NCBI GenBank assembly: GCA_013044085.1
Contig: JABEVI010000013.1
Span: forward strand, 1 to 31,295
Reading direction: 5' to 3'
Length of the DNA stretch: 31,295 nucleotides
From: Steroidobacteraceae bacterium
GTDB lineage: Bacteria; Pseudomonadota; Gammaproteobacteria; Steroidobacterales; Steroidobacteraceae
Shown here: positions 15,311-23,795 of the stretch, piece after piece
Numbering within the stretch: position 1 is the stretch's first letter
Layout: each line of letters begins with the position of its first letter
Program-made: the position numbers and the translations under genes
Notes under the pieces: generated by a model
The model's database searches: none
What the model was told of the DNA's origin: nothing
Seen by the model: only the letters and a program-made list of their open reading frames with translations

Positions 15311-15917
15311 GCGTGCCGCCACGGAAGTTCGACGGCAGCGCCGCGTCCTGCTCGGAATCGCGGCGATATTCCTCGTGCCCCTCAGCCTCGCCGTTTATCT
15401 GTACTACGGGCACCCGGGATTGCGTCCCGGCGAGACCGTGAATCATGGCGCACTCGTGCAGCCGCCGCGGCCGCTGCCTGAGCTCGCGCTGCCGCGGTTC
15501 GAGGCCGGCGACACGCAGCCGAACTTTTTGCTGCACAAGTGGACCTTCCTGTATGTCGGCTCCGGTGTTTGCGGAGAGCGTTGCCGTGCGGCGCTCTACG
15601 AGACGCGTCAGGTACGCACCGCGCTCGACAAGAACATGGACCGCGTGCAGCGAGTCTTCATGGCGACCGGGGCGTGTTGCGATGCGGCCTTCCTACGGCG
15701 CGAGCATCCGGACTTGATCACCGTGCGCGCGACCGCCGCCGCCACGCCGCTGCTGCGGATGCTGCCCGGCGTCAGTGGAGCCAAGCCCCGGGGGACCGGC
15801 CGTGTCTACGTCATTGATCCGCACGGCAACCTGATGATGACCTACGCACCGAACGCCAAGCCGAAAGGGATGCTCGAAGATATGCAACGCCTGCTGCAAC
15901 TTTCCAATATCGGATGA
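15303..15917 (+). CDS. Thioredoxin-fold SCO-like protein of the cox cluster
   Basis: A 204-residue membrane-anchored protein with one N-terminal helix (about 14-35) and a periplasmic domain resembling the SCO/thioredoxin fold. It carries a CxxxC pair (Cys90 and Cys94 in GVCGERC), spaced as in SCO copper chaperones, plus a Cys-Cys at 125-126. The late VYVIDPHGNLMMTY strand fits the fold. The His that completes the SCO copper site is not found at its usual place before that strand, where the sequence is KPRGTGRVYV. The location between surf1 and ctaA matches the PA0111 position in P. aeruginosa. A role in thiol reduction or copper delivery for CuA is inferred. The start overlaps surf1. Confidence 0.78.
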   Translation: MPERAATEVRRQRRVLLGIAAIFLVPLSLAVYLYYGHPGLRPGETVNHGALVQPPRPLPELALPRFEAGDTQPNFLLHKWTFLYVGSGVCGERCRAALYETRQVRTALDKNMDRVQRVFMATGACCDAAFLRREHPDLITVRATAAATPLLRMLPGVSGAKPRGTGRVYVIDPHGNLMMTYAPNAKPKGMLEDMQRLLQLSNIG

Positions 15918-16924
15918 ACGGCATGACTCCGCAACGACGCTTATTTTGGTTCCGTCGGCTCGCGCTCGCCGGCGCGCTGTTGGCCTCGATCGTGATCGTG
16001 CTCGGCGCCTGGGTGCGGCTCACGGACGCCGGCCTCGGTTGCCCCGATTGGCCCGGCTGTTATGGCCATGTCTTCCCGCAGGCCGGCCACGGATTTCACA
16101 AGGCTCTGCACGAGATGATCCACCGGTATTTCGCGACGACGCTCGGCCTCGTCATCCTCGCACTGCTCTCCTGGGCGATCGCGAACCGCCGTACCCGCGG
16201 CCAACCACTCGGCGCAGCGGTGCTGTTGTTCATCGTGGTCTGCGCCCAGGGCGCACTCGGCGCCTTGACGGTGACGATGTTGCTGAAGCCGCTGATCGTC
16301 ACCAGCCATCTGCTCGGCGGACTGACGACCTTGTCGATCCTCTGGTGGCTGTCGCTCGAACCGAGCGGGCCGGAGCTTGGGCATCGGGAGCGCTCACTGC
16401 GCAAGTTCGCGCTCATCTGCCTCGCCATTTTGGCCCTGCAGATCGCCCTCGGAGGCTGGACGAGCACGAACTATGCCGCGGCGGCCTGCCCAGACCTGCC
16501 GACCTGCCAGGAGTCCTGGTGGCCGCGGATGGATTTTCGCGACGCGTTCGTCCTGTGGCGCGGCCTGGATATCGACTACGACGGCGGCATTTTGTCGAAT
16601 CCGGCCCGCATCGCGATTCAGGTGACCCACCGCCTTGGCGCGGTCGTAACGGGTATTGCTTTGATCAGCTTGGGGATTTTGACGCTGCGTCGGGCGCAGG
16701 CGCAGCGCTTGCGGCGCGCGGCGGCTTTCTTGATTTTTGCGGTGACACTGCAGATCGCGATCGGTCTATCGATGGTGCACTTTGGCTTCCCGCTCGTCCT
16801 GGCGGCAATGCACAATGCGGGTGCGGCGCTGCTGTTGCTCGCGATGGTGACGCTGCTGAGGCGTTTGTGGCCGGTGCCGAAGGTCACCATGGTACCCTTG
16901 GCCGATGGCGAGCACCCCCGATAA
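15914..16924 (+). CDS. ctaA: Heme A synthase (COX15/CtaA family)
   Basis: Oxidises heme O to heme A for the aa3 oxidase. The 336-residue protein has eight predicted membrane helices in two pseudo-repeats. Conserved histidines are in KALHEMIHRYF (His66, His70), TSHLLGG, VTHRLGAV and AMHNAGAALL. Paired cysteines lie in the two periplasmic loops, GLGCPDWPGC and ACPDLPTC, as in bacterial CtaA. It overlaps the preceding stop by four bases (ATGA). An alternative ATG at 15923 would shorten it by three residues. It overlaps cyoE by 20 bases, so heme O and heme A synthases are cotranslated. Confidence 0.95.
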   Translation: MNGMTPQRRLFWFRRLALAGALLASIVIVLGAWVRLTDAGLGCPDWPGCYGHVFPQAGHGFHKALHEMIHRYFATTLGLVILALLSWAIANRRTRGQPLGAAVLLFIVVCAQGALGALTVTMLLKPLIVTSHLLGGLTTLSILWWLSLEPSGPELGHRERSLRKFALICLAILALQIALGGWTSTNYAAAACPDLPTCQESWWPRMDFRDAFVLWRGLDIDYDGGILSNPARIAIQVTHRLGAVVTGIALISLGILTLRRAQAQRLRRAAAFLIFAVTLQIAIGLSMVHFGFPLVLAAMHNAGAALLLLAMVTLLRRLWPVPKVTMVPLADGEHPR

Positions 16925-17816
16925 CCCGGCCACCGCGGCCCTGCTCCTAGGGCAATGGCGCGATTTCCTCGAGCTGACGAAGCCCAAAGTCAGCCTGTTG
17001 ATCGTGTTCACGGCGGTCGTCGGCATGCTGCTCGCCTCGCCGGGCATGGTGCCGCTGCAGGCCCTGCTGCTCGGAACGCTGGGGATCGGCATGGCCTCTG
17101 GTTCGGCCGCCGCGTTCAATCACATCCTCGACCGGCGCATCGACCAGCAAATGTCCCGCACCCGCGGCCGACCGCTGCCGACGGGCCATCTCGATGAGTC
17201 CCAGGCGCTCGCCTTTGCCTGCCTGCTCGCACTCGCCTCGATGCTCGTGCTCTGGTTCGGTGTCAACCCGTTGACGGCGGCGCTGACGTTCGCATCGCTC
17301 ATCGGCTACGCACTCGTCTATACCCGCTGGCTGAAACGCGCGACACCGCAGAACATCGTGATCGGCGGCGCGGCGGGGGCGGCGCCGCCGATTCTCGGCT
17401 GGGTCGCCGTCACCGGGCACATCGACCCGCACGCACTGCCGCTCTTTCTGATCATTTTCACCTGGACGCCACCACATTTCTGGGCGCTCGCGATCGCACG
17501 CCGTGACGACTACGCGAAGGCCGGAATCCCGATGCTGCCGGTGACCCACGGCGTCGAATACACCCGCTTGCAGATCGTGCTATACACGATCCTGCTGGTG
17601 CTGTGCACGCTGCTGCCCTTCCTCGCCGGCTTGAGCGGTCTTCTGTACCTGCTCGCGGTGATTCCGCTGAACGCGCGCTTCCTTTACTACGCCATCGAAC
17701 TGCGTCGCAGCCGCAGCACGGTCATGGCGATGCGCACCTTCCGTTTCTCGATCAAGTACCTGATGCTGCTGTTCGCGGCGCTGATCCTCGATCACTATTT
17801 CATGGTGCACATCTAG
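16905..17816 (+). CDS. cyoE: Protoheme IX farnesyltransferase (heme O synthase)
   Basis: UbiA-superfamily membrane enzyme that adds a farnesyl group to heme B, making heme O, the substrate of the heme A synthase upstream. The 303-residue protein has about nine helices. It has the prenyltransferase Asp motif NHILDRRID followed by MSRTRGRPLPTG, and the CyoE-specific FTWTPPHFWALAIARRDDY block. The ATG lies 20 bases inside ctaA. The TAG stop shares the tetranucleotide CTAG with the stop of the convergent gene on the other strand, leaving no space for a terminator. In P. aeruginosa a SCO gene follows at this point; here it is absent. Confidence 0.96.
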   Translation: MASTPDNPATAALLLGQWRDFLELTKPKVSLLIVFTAVVGMLLASPGMVPLQALLLGTLGIGMASGSAAAFNHILDRRIDQQMSRTRGRPLPTGHLDESQALAFACLLALASMLVLWFGVNPLTAALTFASLIGYALVYTRWLKRATPQNIVIGGAAGAAPPILGWVAVTGHIDPHALPLFLIIFTWTPPHFWALAIARRDDYAKAGIPMLPVTHGVEYTRLQIVLYTILLVLCTLLPFLAGLSGLLYLLAVIPLNARFLYYAIELRRSRSTVMAMRTFRFSIKYLMLLFAALILDHYFMVHI

Positions 17817-19942
17817 AGGCGGGTGGCATCGATCGGCAGCGAGCGCAGGCGCCTGCCCGTCGCGGCGAACACCGCATTGCAGACCGCCGGCGCCACGAGC
17901 GCGACGGATAACTCGCCGATTCCGCCCGGCGCCGCATCGCTCGGCAACAGTCGTACCTGAATATCCGGCATTTCATTGACGCGCAGGACTCGGTAGGCAT
18001 CGAAATTGGTCTGCTGAACCACGCCGCGCGCGATCGTGACCTTGCCCCAAAGCGCCGCGGTCAGGCCAAAGACGATGCCGCTCTCGATCTGCGACTCGAC
18101 GATGCGCGGATTGACCATCTGCCCGCAATCGACGGCACAGACGATGCGGTGAATCTTCGGCGAGCCGCCCTCGATGGAGATCTCGGCGACCTCGGCGATG
18201 AGGCTCGAGTAGCCTTGCATCAATGCAAGACCCAGGTGGCGGCCCGGCGCCGGCTTTCCCCAGCCGGCCAGACGGGCTGCGGCCTCGAGCACGCGTCGAT
18301 GGCGGGGATGCTTGCCTAGCATGCCGATGCGAAAGTCATACGGGTTCTTACCGGCGAACGCCGCCAATTCGTCGATGAAGCTTTCGATCACGAAGCAATT
18401 GATCGCATGGCTGACCGAACGCATGTAACCGACATCGATGCCGATCTCCTGGCGCGTATAACGAATCGACACGTTCGGGACGTCGTACGGAAAATTCAGC
18501 GCCGCCTCGACGACCGACGGGTCGACGCCGACGACCGGCGGCAACATCCGCGCGGTGATCGAGGGACTCACGATGTGCAGTTTCCAGGCGCTGAGCCGGC
18601 CAGCGGCGTCGAACCCCGCACTGATGTCCTCGAGGGCGGGCGGGCGGTAGGTATCGTGGGTCATGTCATCTTCACGCGTCCAAATCACCTGGACGGGTCG
18701 GCCCAGGGCCTTCGAACCGGCGACCGCGGCCGGAATGAAGTCGACCTCCAGGCGCCGCCCGAATCCGCCGCCGAGGAAGGTCGTGTGAACGCGCACTCGA
18801 TCCGGTGGCAGCCCCGCGGCCGGTGCGGCGGCCGCCTGCGCGAGCTGCTGCACCTGCGTTCCGACGTACAGGTCGCAACCGTCGGCATGCACGTCCGCCG
18901 TGCAGTTCATCGGTTCCATCGTCGCATGCGCGAGCAGCGGCAATTCGTAGCGCGCGGAATGGGTACGAACAGCACCCCTCAACGCTGCATCGGCATCGCC
19001 GTCCGTGCGTGCCGCAAGCCCCGGATCATCGGCTGCCGCGTGTCGCAGCAAGGCGGTGATCGTGGCGTTGTCGAGGGCCGCATTCGGCCCGGAATTCCAG
19101 TCGACATTCAGTGCCTTGCGCGCGGCGAGCGCCTGCCAGTAGTGATCGGCGACGACCAGCACGCCACTATCGAGCGGCAGCACGAGTCGCACACCCGGCA
19201 ACTTCGCCGCGGCGAGAGCATCAACCGAGTCGGGCCAGCCGCCGAGCACGGGACTCTGCGCAAACGCGCCATACAGCATGCCGGGCAAGCGTACGTCGAT
19301 GCCGAACTCCGCGCTGCCGTCCACCTTGGCCGGGGTATCGGTGCGCGGCAGGTCGCGGCCGACCAGGACGAAGTCCTTGCTCGGCTTGAGCGCAACGCGT
19401 TGCGGCACCGGTAGGCGCGCGGCGCGCGCGGCGACCGCACCGTAGGTTAGCCGGTCGCCGGCGCGGTTCGAGATCACGCCGTCCTTCGCCACGCACTCGT
19501 CCGGGTCGACACCCCAGGAGGTGGCGGCGGCGCTGATGAGCATCGTGCGCGCCTGCGCACCCGCGGTGCGCAGCTTCACCCAGGCATCCTGAACACTGTT
19601 GCTGGTGCCGGTGATTTGACCGTCGTTGCCGGGATTGAAGTACGCGTCACCGACCGGTGCCGCCACGATCTGGATGGCCGCGAGGCGCACCTCGAGTTCC
19701 TCGGCGATCAGCATTGGCAAAGCCGTGTAGACACCCTGACCCATCTCGGAACGGTCGACGAGGATCGTGATCGTCTCGTCCGGCGCGATTCTGAGCCAGG
19801 CGTTCAATTCAGTGGCGCCGCCCGGCGCCGCGCGAACGCGCAGCGGCAGCATCAGCACGAGCGCCGAGGCAGTGCCGAGCACCGCCGCGGCGCCGAGAAA
19901 ATCCCGGCGGCTCAAATCTCCCGTCCCCGTCGACGCACCCAT
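17813..19942 (-). CDS. Molybdenum hydroxylase large subunit, isoquinoline 1-oxidoreductase beta type
   Basis: Large subunit of a xanthine-oxidase-family enzyme that would bind the molybdopterin cytosine dinucleotide cofactor and hydroxylate an aldehyde or N-heterocycle; the substrate cannot be told from sequence. The 709-residue protein starts with a Tat signal: SRRDFLG at 11-17, a hydrophobic stretch, then VRAAP near the cleavage site. Family motifs are EMGQGVYTALPMLIAEEL, HATMEPMNCTA, GGGFGRRLEVDF and the catalytic Glu677 in GGIGELS. Export of a folded cofactor enzyme fits the Tat signal, and tatABC are in this window. The start at 19942 was chosen because it places the Tat motif near the N-terminus; the longer reading overlaps the small subunit. 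The XdhC-type maturase gene is not nearby. Confidence 0.9.
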   Translation of the reverse strand: MGASTGTGDLSRRDFLGAAAVLGTASALVLMLPLRVRAAPGGATELNAWLRIAPDETITILVDRSEMGQGVYTALPMLIAEELEVRLAAIQIVAAPVGDAYFNPGNDGQITGTSNSVQDAWVKLRTAGAQARTMLISAAATSWGVDPDECVAKDGVISNRAGDRLTYGAVAARAARLPVPQRVALKPSKDFVLVGRDLPRTDTPAKVDGSAEFGIDVRLPGMLYGAFAQSPVLGGWPDSVDALAAAKLPGVRLVLPLDSGVLVVADHYWQALAARKALNVDWNSGPNAALDNATITALLRHAAADDPGLAARTDGDADAALRGAVRTHSARYELPLLAHATMEPMNCTADVHADGCDLYVGTQVQQLAQAAAAPAAGLPPDRVRVHTTFLGGGFGRRLEVDFIPAAVAGSKALGRPVQVIWTREDDMTHDTYRPPALEDISAGFDAAGRLSAWKLHIVSPSITARMLPPVVGVDPSVVEAALNFPYDVPNVSIRYTRQEIGIDVGYMRSVSHAINCFVIESFIDELAAFAGKNPYDFRIGMLGKHPRHRRVLEAAARLAGWGKPAPGRHLGLALMQGYSSLIAEVAEISIEGGSPKIHRIVCAVDCGQMVNPRIVESQIESGIVFGLTAALWGKVTIARGVVQQTNFDAYRVLRVNEMPDIQVRLLPSDAAPGGIGELSVALVAPAVCNAVFAATGRRLRSLPIDATRL

Positions 19943-19946
19943 GCGC

Positions 19947-20411
19947 TTAAGCCCCGGCGCCGAGCATCTCGGCCGCCCGGTGGATCGCGCGGCGAATCCG
20001 TGAGTAGGTGCCGCAACGGCAGATGTTGCCGGACATCGCGGCATCGATGTCCGAATCGCTGGGATGCGGATTCGACCGCAACAGCGCCGCGGCCGACATG
20101 ATCTGGCCGGATTGGCAGTAGCCGCACTGCGGCACATCGAGTTCGATCCAGGCCCGTTGGACAGGGTGTGTGCGATCGACCGAGAGGCCTTCGATCGTGG
20201 TCACACGCCGGTCCGCCAGATCCGCGATGGGCAGCGAACACGAGCGCACCGCCGCCCCATCGAGGTGCACGGTACAAGCGCCGCACAAGGCCCGACCGCA
20301 GCCGTACTTCGTGCCGGGCAAGCCGAGATGATCACGCAGCACCCACAGCAGCGGTGTATCCGGCGCTGCATCGACCTCGATCGCCCGACCGTTGACGTTG
20401 ATCCGGATCAT
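19947..20411 (-). CDS. Molybdenum hydroxylase small subunit, (2Fe-2S)-binding
   Basis: Electron-transfer subunit partnering the large subunit that follows four bases downstream. The 154-residue protein has the two expected [2Fe-2S] domains: a plant-ferredoxin-like site with Cys38, Cys43, Cys46 and Cys58 (YGCGRALCGAC), and a helical site with Cys96, Cys99, Cys131 and Cys133 (CGYCQSGQIM, NICRCGTY). It has no signal peptide, so it would be co-exported with the Tat-signal-bearing large subunit. The ATG at 20411 is preceded by GGGGGCGG; an upstream in-frame ATG would add 17 residues unlike the family. No third, cytochrome c subunit is encoded here. Confidence 0.93.
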   Translation of the reverse strand: MIRINVNGRAIEVDAAPDTPLLWVLRDHLGLPGTKYGCGRALCGACTVHLDGAAVRSCSLPIADLADRRVTTIEGLSVDRTHPVQRAWIELDVPQCGYCQSGQIMSAAALLRSNPHPSDSDIDAAMSGNICRCGTYSRIRRAIHRAAEMLGAGA

Positions 20412-20427
20412 TGCCGCCCCCAACGCG

Positions 20428-20433
20428 ATTATT
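20428..20433 (-). promoter_or_regulatory. Possible -10 for the molybdenum hydroxylase operon
   Basis: On the minus strand this reads AATAAT, five of six -10 bases, 16 bases before the small-subunit ATG. That leaves a very short leader. No -35 is convincing. It lies in the 79-base divergent gap shared with the AI-2E family transporter. Confidence 0.25.
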
Positions 20434-20475
20434 CGAGCCGATGGTACCCGCTTGCGGGCCAATTGCGCAGCCGGG

Positions 20476-20484
20476 TGTTAGGAT
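20476..20484 (+). promoter_or_regulatory. Possible extended -10 / ribosome-binding region before the AI-2E family gene
   Basis: TGTTAGGAT resembles an extended -10 (TGn plus TAGGAT, four of six). The AGGA in it also lies seven bases from the ATG and may instead be the ribosome-binding site. Both cannot act together if transcription starts downstream, so only one reading is likely correct. Confidence 0.25.
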
Positions 20485-20490
20485 TCGACG

Positions 20491-21564
20491 ATGCCGGCGG
20501 CCCCAGGTTTCTACCCGCGGATACTTGCACTGACCCTCGCAGCTTTGCTGGCGGTCGGGGTGTGGCGGATTTTATCGCCGTTCGCGGTGCCGATGGGCTG
20601 GGCGGCCGTGCTCGCGTTCCTGCTCTTTCCGGTGAACCTGCGCCTTCGCCATCGTTTTGGCCGCCGGCCGGGAATCGCCGCAGGCACCTTGACGGTGCTC
20701 GCGCCGGTCGTCGTGCTGCTGCCGCTGTCGGCGCTGTCGATCGAGTTCGTCGCGCAAATCTCGGGTCTGCTGCATAGACTTCAGGCTGCCGCACCGAGCT
20801 ACAAGCTGCTCTCCTCGGGGGATCTGCACCAATTTCCATGGGCGGCACGGATCTATCAGTGGTTCCTCGCGCACGCATTCCTCTCCACGGACGAGGCGCG
20901 AACCTGGATGATAAGCGGCACCCGCGAGACCTTGCAGCGGGCGGCCGGGCTCGGAGGCTCCTTCTTCCTCGGCGCCTTGAGTTCGATCGCCGGCGTCGCG
21001 CTCATGCTCGTGCTGCTGTTCTTCTTTCTGCGTGATGGCGATGCTCTGATCAGGCGCGCGCGCAGCTGGATCCCGCTCGATGAGGCCCACAAGGAGCGGC
21101 TTTTCGAGCGCTTGAGCGACGTGACCCGCGCGATCGTCTACGGCACCACGATGACCGCGCTGGTTCAGGGTCTGCTGCTCGGCATCGGTTTCACGATCGC
21201 CGGACTCGCCTCCCCGGTCGTGTTCGGGGTGGCGGGCGCCCTGGTCGCGATGCTGCCGCTCGGCGGCACGGCGCTGGTTTGGGTGCCGGCGACGCTTTGG
21301 CTGTTCGCGGACGGTCGCTGGGGATTCGGGATATTCATGACGGTCTGGGGAATCATCCTCTCCGGCATCGACAACTTCCTGAAGCCCATGCTGATTTCCG
21401 GTCGCGCCCCGGTATCGGCCTTGGTCGTTTTCATCGGCGTGCTCGGCGGCATTTCGGCATTCGGCGCGATCGGCATCGTCGCCGGACCGATCATCCTGTC
21501 GCTGGTATTGTCGCTGATCCTGTTCGCCGAGGAGGCGCGGGGAGGAATCGGCCCATCGGCTTGA
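20491..21564 (+). CDS. AI-2E family (PerM-like) membrane transporter
   Basis: A 357-residue integral membrane protein of the AI-2E/UPF0118 family, whose members include TqsA and PerM. Exporter or ion-antiporter roles have been proposed for members; the substrate here is unknown. It has paired N-terminal helices (about 10-45), a third near 66-85, an extended soluble loop (about 90-150), then a cluster of C-terminal helices including the family's GGTALVWVPATLWLF and GAIGIVAGPIILSLVLSLI blocks. It is divergent from the molybdenum hydroxylase genes and 44 bases ahead of uvrD. Confidence 0.88.
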   Translation: MPAAPGFYPRILALTLAALLAVGVWRILSPFAVPMGWAAVLAFLLFPVNLRLRHRFGRRPGIAAGTLTVLAPVVVLLPLSALSIEFVAQISGLLHRLQAAAPSYKLLSSGDLHQFPWAARIYQWFLAHAFLSTDEARTWMISGTRETLQRAAGLGGSFFLGALSSIAGVALMLVLLFFFLRDGDALIRRARSWIPLDEAHKERLFERLSDVTRAIVYGTTMTALVQGLLLGIGFTIAGLASPVVFGVAGALVAMLPLGGTALVWVPATLWLFADGRWGFGIFMTVWGIILSGIDNFLKPMLISGRAPVSALVVFIGVLGGISAFGAIGIVAGPIILSLVLSLILFAEEARGGIGPSA

Positions 21565-21592
21565 CGGCCGCGGCACATACCCCCGCTTACAG

Positions 21593-21598
21593 TACAAT
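21593..21598 (+). promoter_or_regulatory. Candidate -10 for uvrD
   Basis: TACAAT matches five of six -10 bases, ten bases before the uvrD ATG. A transcript from here would be nearly leaderless, in line with the lack of a good ribosome-binding site. A TTGACG lies 26 bases upstream, too far for a normal -35. I see no LexA-type operator. Confidence 0.28.
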
Positions 21599-21608
21599 TC
21601 GCGGTCTG

Positions 21609-23765
21609 ATGGACGTATCACATTTGCTAGACACGCTGAACGAGGCCCAGCGACAGGTGGTCGCCGCGCAGGTCGGCCCCGCCCTCGTGCTTGCCGGTGC
21701 CGGCAGCGGCAAGACCCGTGTGCTCGTGCACCGGGTTGCCTGGCTGGTAGAGGTGGAAGGCGCCTCGCCGCACGCCATTCTCGCCGTGACTTTCACGAAC
21801 AAGGCCGCCGGCGAAATGCGCGGCCGCATCGAGAGCCTTCTCGGGGTTTCGGGTACCTCGATGTGGATCGGCACCTTCCACGGTCTTGCCCACCGATTGC
21901 TGCGGTTGCACTGGCGCGAGGCGGGTCTGCCGCAGAGCTTTCAGATCCTCGATTCGGAAGACCAGACGCGGCTGTTGCGCAAAGTGCTGAAGAGCCTCGA
22001 ACTCGATGAGACGCGATGGGTGCCGCGCGAGGTGCAGTGGTTCATCAATTCCCAAAAGGACGAAGGACACCGCCCCAAGGACCTCAAAGATGAGGGCGAC
22101 CCGACCCGCGGCCAGCTGATCCGCATCTACCTCGCCTACGAGGAAGCCTGCCGGCGTGCCGGGGTGGTCGATTTCGCCGAATTGCTCCTGCGGGCCTATG
22201 AACTGTGGCGAGACCAACCCGCGCTTCTGCAGCACTACCGCAACCGCTTCCAGCACGTGTTGGTCGATGAGTTCCAGGACACGAACGCGATCCAGTACCG
22301 CTGGTTCACGCTGCTGGCCGGCCCCACCGGACGGCCGTTCGCGGTCGGCGATGACGACCAATCCATCTATCGATGGCGCGGCGCGCGGGTGGAGAACCTG
22401 AACCGATTCAGACGCGACTTTCCGGGAGCGACGCTCTACAAGCTCGAGCAGAACTACCGTTCCACGGCGACCATCCTCAAGGCCTCGAACGCCTTGATCG
22501 CGAACAACACCGGACGCATGGGGAAGACCCTTTGGACGAGCGGCGAGGACGGCGAGCGCATCAAGATCTACGCGGCTTTCAACGAGCGCGACGAGGCGGA
22601 TTTCGTGGTCAACCGCATCCGTGCATGGGTCGACCGCGGCGGAGCGCGGCGCGAAATCGCCGTGCTTTACCGCTCGAACGCCCAGTCACGCGTGTTCGAA
22701 GAGGCCTTCCTGAACGCGCGGCTGCCGTACCGTGTCTACGGCGGATTGCGCTTCTTCGAACGCGCCGAGATCAAGGACGCGCTCGCCTACCTGCGCCTGG
22801 TTGCGAGCCGCGACGACGACACCTCGTTCGAGCGTGTCGTGAATCTGCCCGTGAGGGGCATCGGCGCGAAGACGCTGGACGCGTTACGTGGGCACGCACG
22901 CACAGCCAATTGTTCGCTTTGGACGGCGGCCGTCGCCGCGGTGCGCGGCACGCTGCCGCAGCGCGCCGCGCAATCCTTGAGCGCCTTTCTCTCGCTGATC
23001 GACCGATTGCAGACCGAGGTGACGGGGCTCGACCTGCACGAGCAGGTCGACCACGTGATCCAGACGAGCGGACTGATCGAGCACTTCAAGAAGGAAAGGG
23101 GCGAGCGCGGCGAGGGCCGCGTCGACAACCTGCTCGAACTGGTCAGCGCCGCACGCGGTTTCGTCGCCGAACCGGACGCGAACGGCCTGGCGCCGCTCGA
23201 CCAGTTTCTCTCGCATGCAGTGCTCGAGTCCGGCGAGGGCCAGGCGGACGCTTGGGACGATTGCGTGCAGATGATGACCCTGCATTCGGCGAAGGGGCTG
23301 GAGTTTCCCGTGGTTTTTCTCGCCGGCATGGAGGATGGTCTGTTCCCGCATCAACGATCGGCAGCCGACCCGGCCGGCCTCGAGGAAGAGCGGCGGCTCT
23401 GTTACGTCGGCATGACGCGCGCGATGCGCGAACTTTACGTGACCTATGCCGAGCAGCGCCGCCTCTACGGCGTGGACACCTACGGCCAGCCATCGCGGTT
23501 CATCGGCGAGATGCCGGCGGATCTTATCGAGGAGATTCGGCCGCGCATCCAGGTGTCGCGGCCGGTGTTCAGCCCCCGCAAGCCGGTCGAGGAACCGACA
23601 CCCTCCGGCATGCGCATGGGCAGCCGTGTCCGACACGGCAAATTCGGCGATGGCGTGGTACTCAGTTTCGAGGGCAACGGTCCGCATGCGCGCATCCAGG
23701 TCAACTTCGAGAGGCAGGGCACGAAATGGCTGATGCTGTCATATGCGAATCTTCAGCTCGTCTAG
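21609..23765 (+). CDS. uvrD: DNA helicase II UvrD
   Basis: Superfamily 1A 3'-5' helicase acting in nucleotide excision repair and methyl-directed mismatch repair. The 718-residue length is nearly that of E. coli UvrD (720). Motifs in order: Walker A AGAGSGKT (29-36), FTNKAAGEMRGR, GTFHGLAHRLLR, VDEFQDTN (219-226), VGDDDQSIYRWRGA, LEQNYRS, TLHSAKGLEFPVVF and YVGMTRAM. The C-terminal Tudor-like RNA-polymerase-binding domain (GSRVRHGKFGDGVV) is present. That tail and the length favour UvrD over Rep. The ATG at 21609 is where homology begins. trkA follows after 30 bases. Confidence 0.95.
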   Translation: MDVSHLLDTLNEAQRQVVAAQVGPALVLAGAGSGKTRVLVHRVAWLVEVEGASPHAILAVTFTNKAAGEMRGRIESLLGVSGTSMWIGTFHGLAHRLLRLHWREAGLPQSFQILDSEDQTRLLRKVLKSLELDETRWVPREVQWFINSQKDEGHRPKDLKDEGDPTRGQLIRIYLAYEEACRRAGVVDFAELLLRAYELWRDQPALLQHYRNRFQHVLVDEFQDTNAIQYRWFTLLAGPTGRPFAVGDDDQSIYRWRGARVENLNRFRRDFPGATLYKLEQNYRSTATILKASNALIANNTGRMGKTLWTSGEDGERIKIYAAFNERDEADFVVNRIRAWVDRGGARREIAVLYRSNAQSRVFEEAFLNARLPYRVYGGLRFFERAEIKDALAYLRLVASRDDDTSFERVVNLPVRGIGAKTLDALRGHARTANCSLWTAAVAAVRGTLPQRAAQSLSAFLSLIDRLQTEVTGLDLHEQVDHVIQTSGLIEHFKKERGERGEGRVDNLLELVSAARGFVAEPDANGLAPLDQFLSHAVLESGEGQADAWDDCVQMMTLHSAKGLEFPVVFLAGMEDGLFPHQRSAADPAGLEEERRLCYVGMTRAMRELYVTYAEQRRLYGVDTYGQPSRFIGEMPADLIEEIRPRIQVSRPVFSPRKPVEEPTPSGMRMGSRVRHGKFGDGVVLSFEGNGPHARIQVNFERQGTKWLMLSYANLQLV

Positions 23766-23795
23766 CCGCCGACCGCGGGCACGGGTAGGGGCGCC

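Noticed and set aside
14516..15322. Long upstream extension of the DUF2909 frame on the minus strand
   Set aside because: It overlaps surf1 completely and has no family similarity; the 68-residue product with its own binding site and TATAAT is the credible gene.
18407..19414. 335-codon plus-strand frame opposite the molybdenum hydroxylase large subunit
   Set aside because: Arg/His-rich composition without motifs; the opposite strand has a complete enzyme with a Tat signal and catalytic residues.
21561..21598. TTGACG plus TACAAT as a full uvrD promoter
   Set aside because: The two elements are 26 bases apart, far beyond the 16-18 bases of a sigma-70 promoter.
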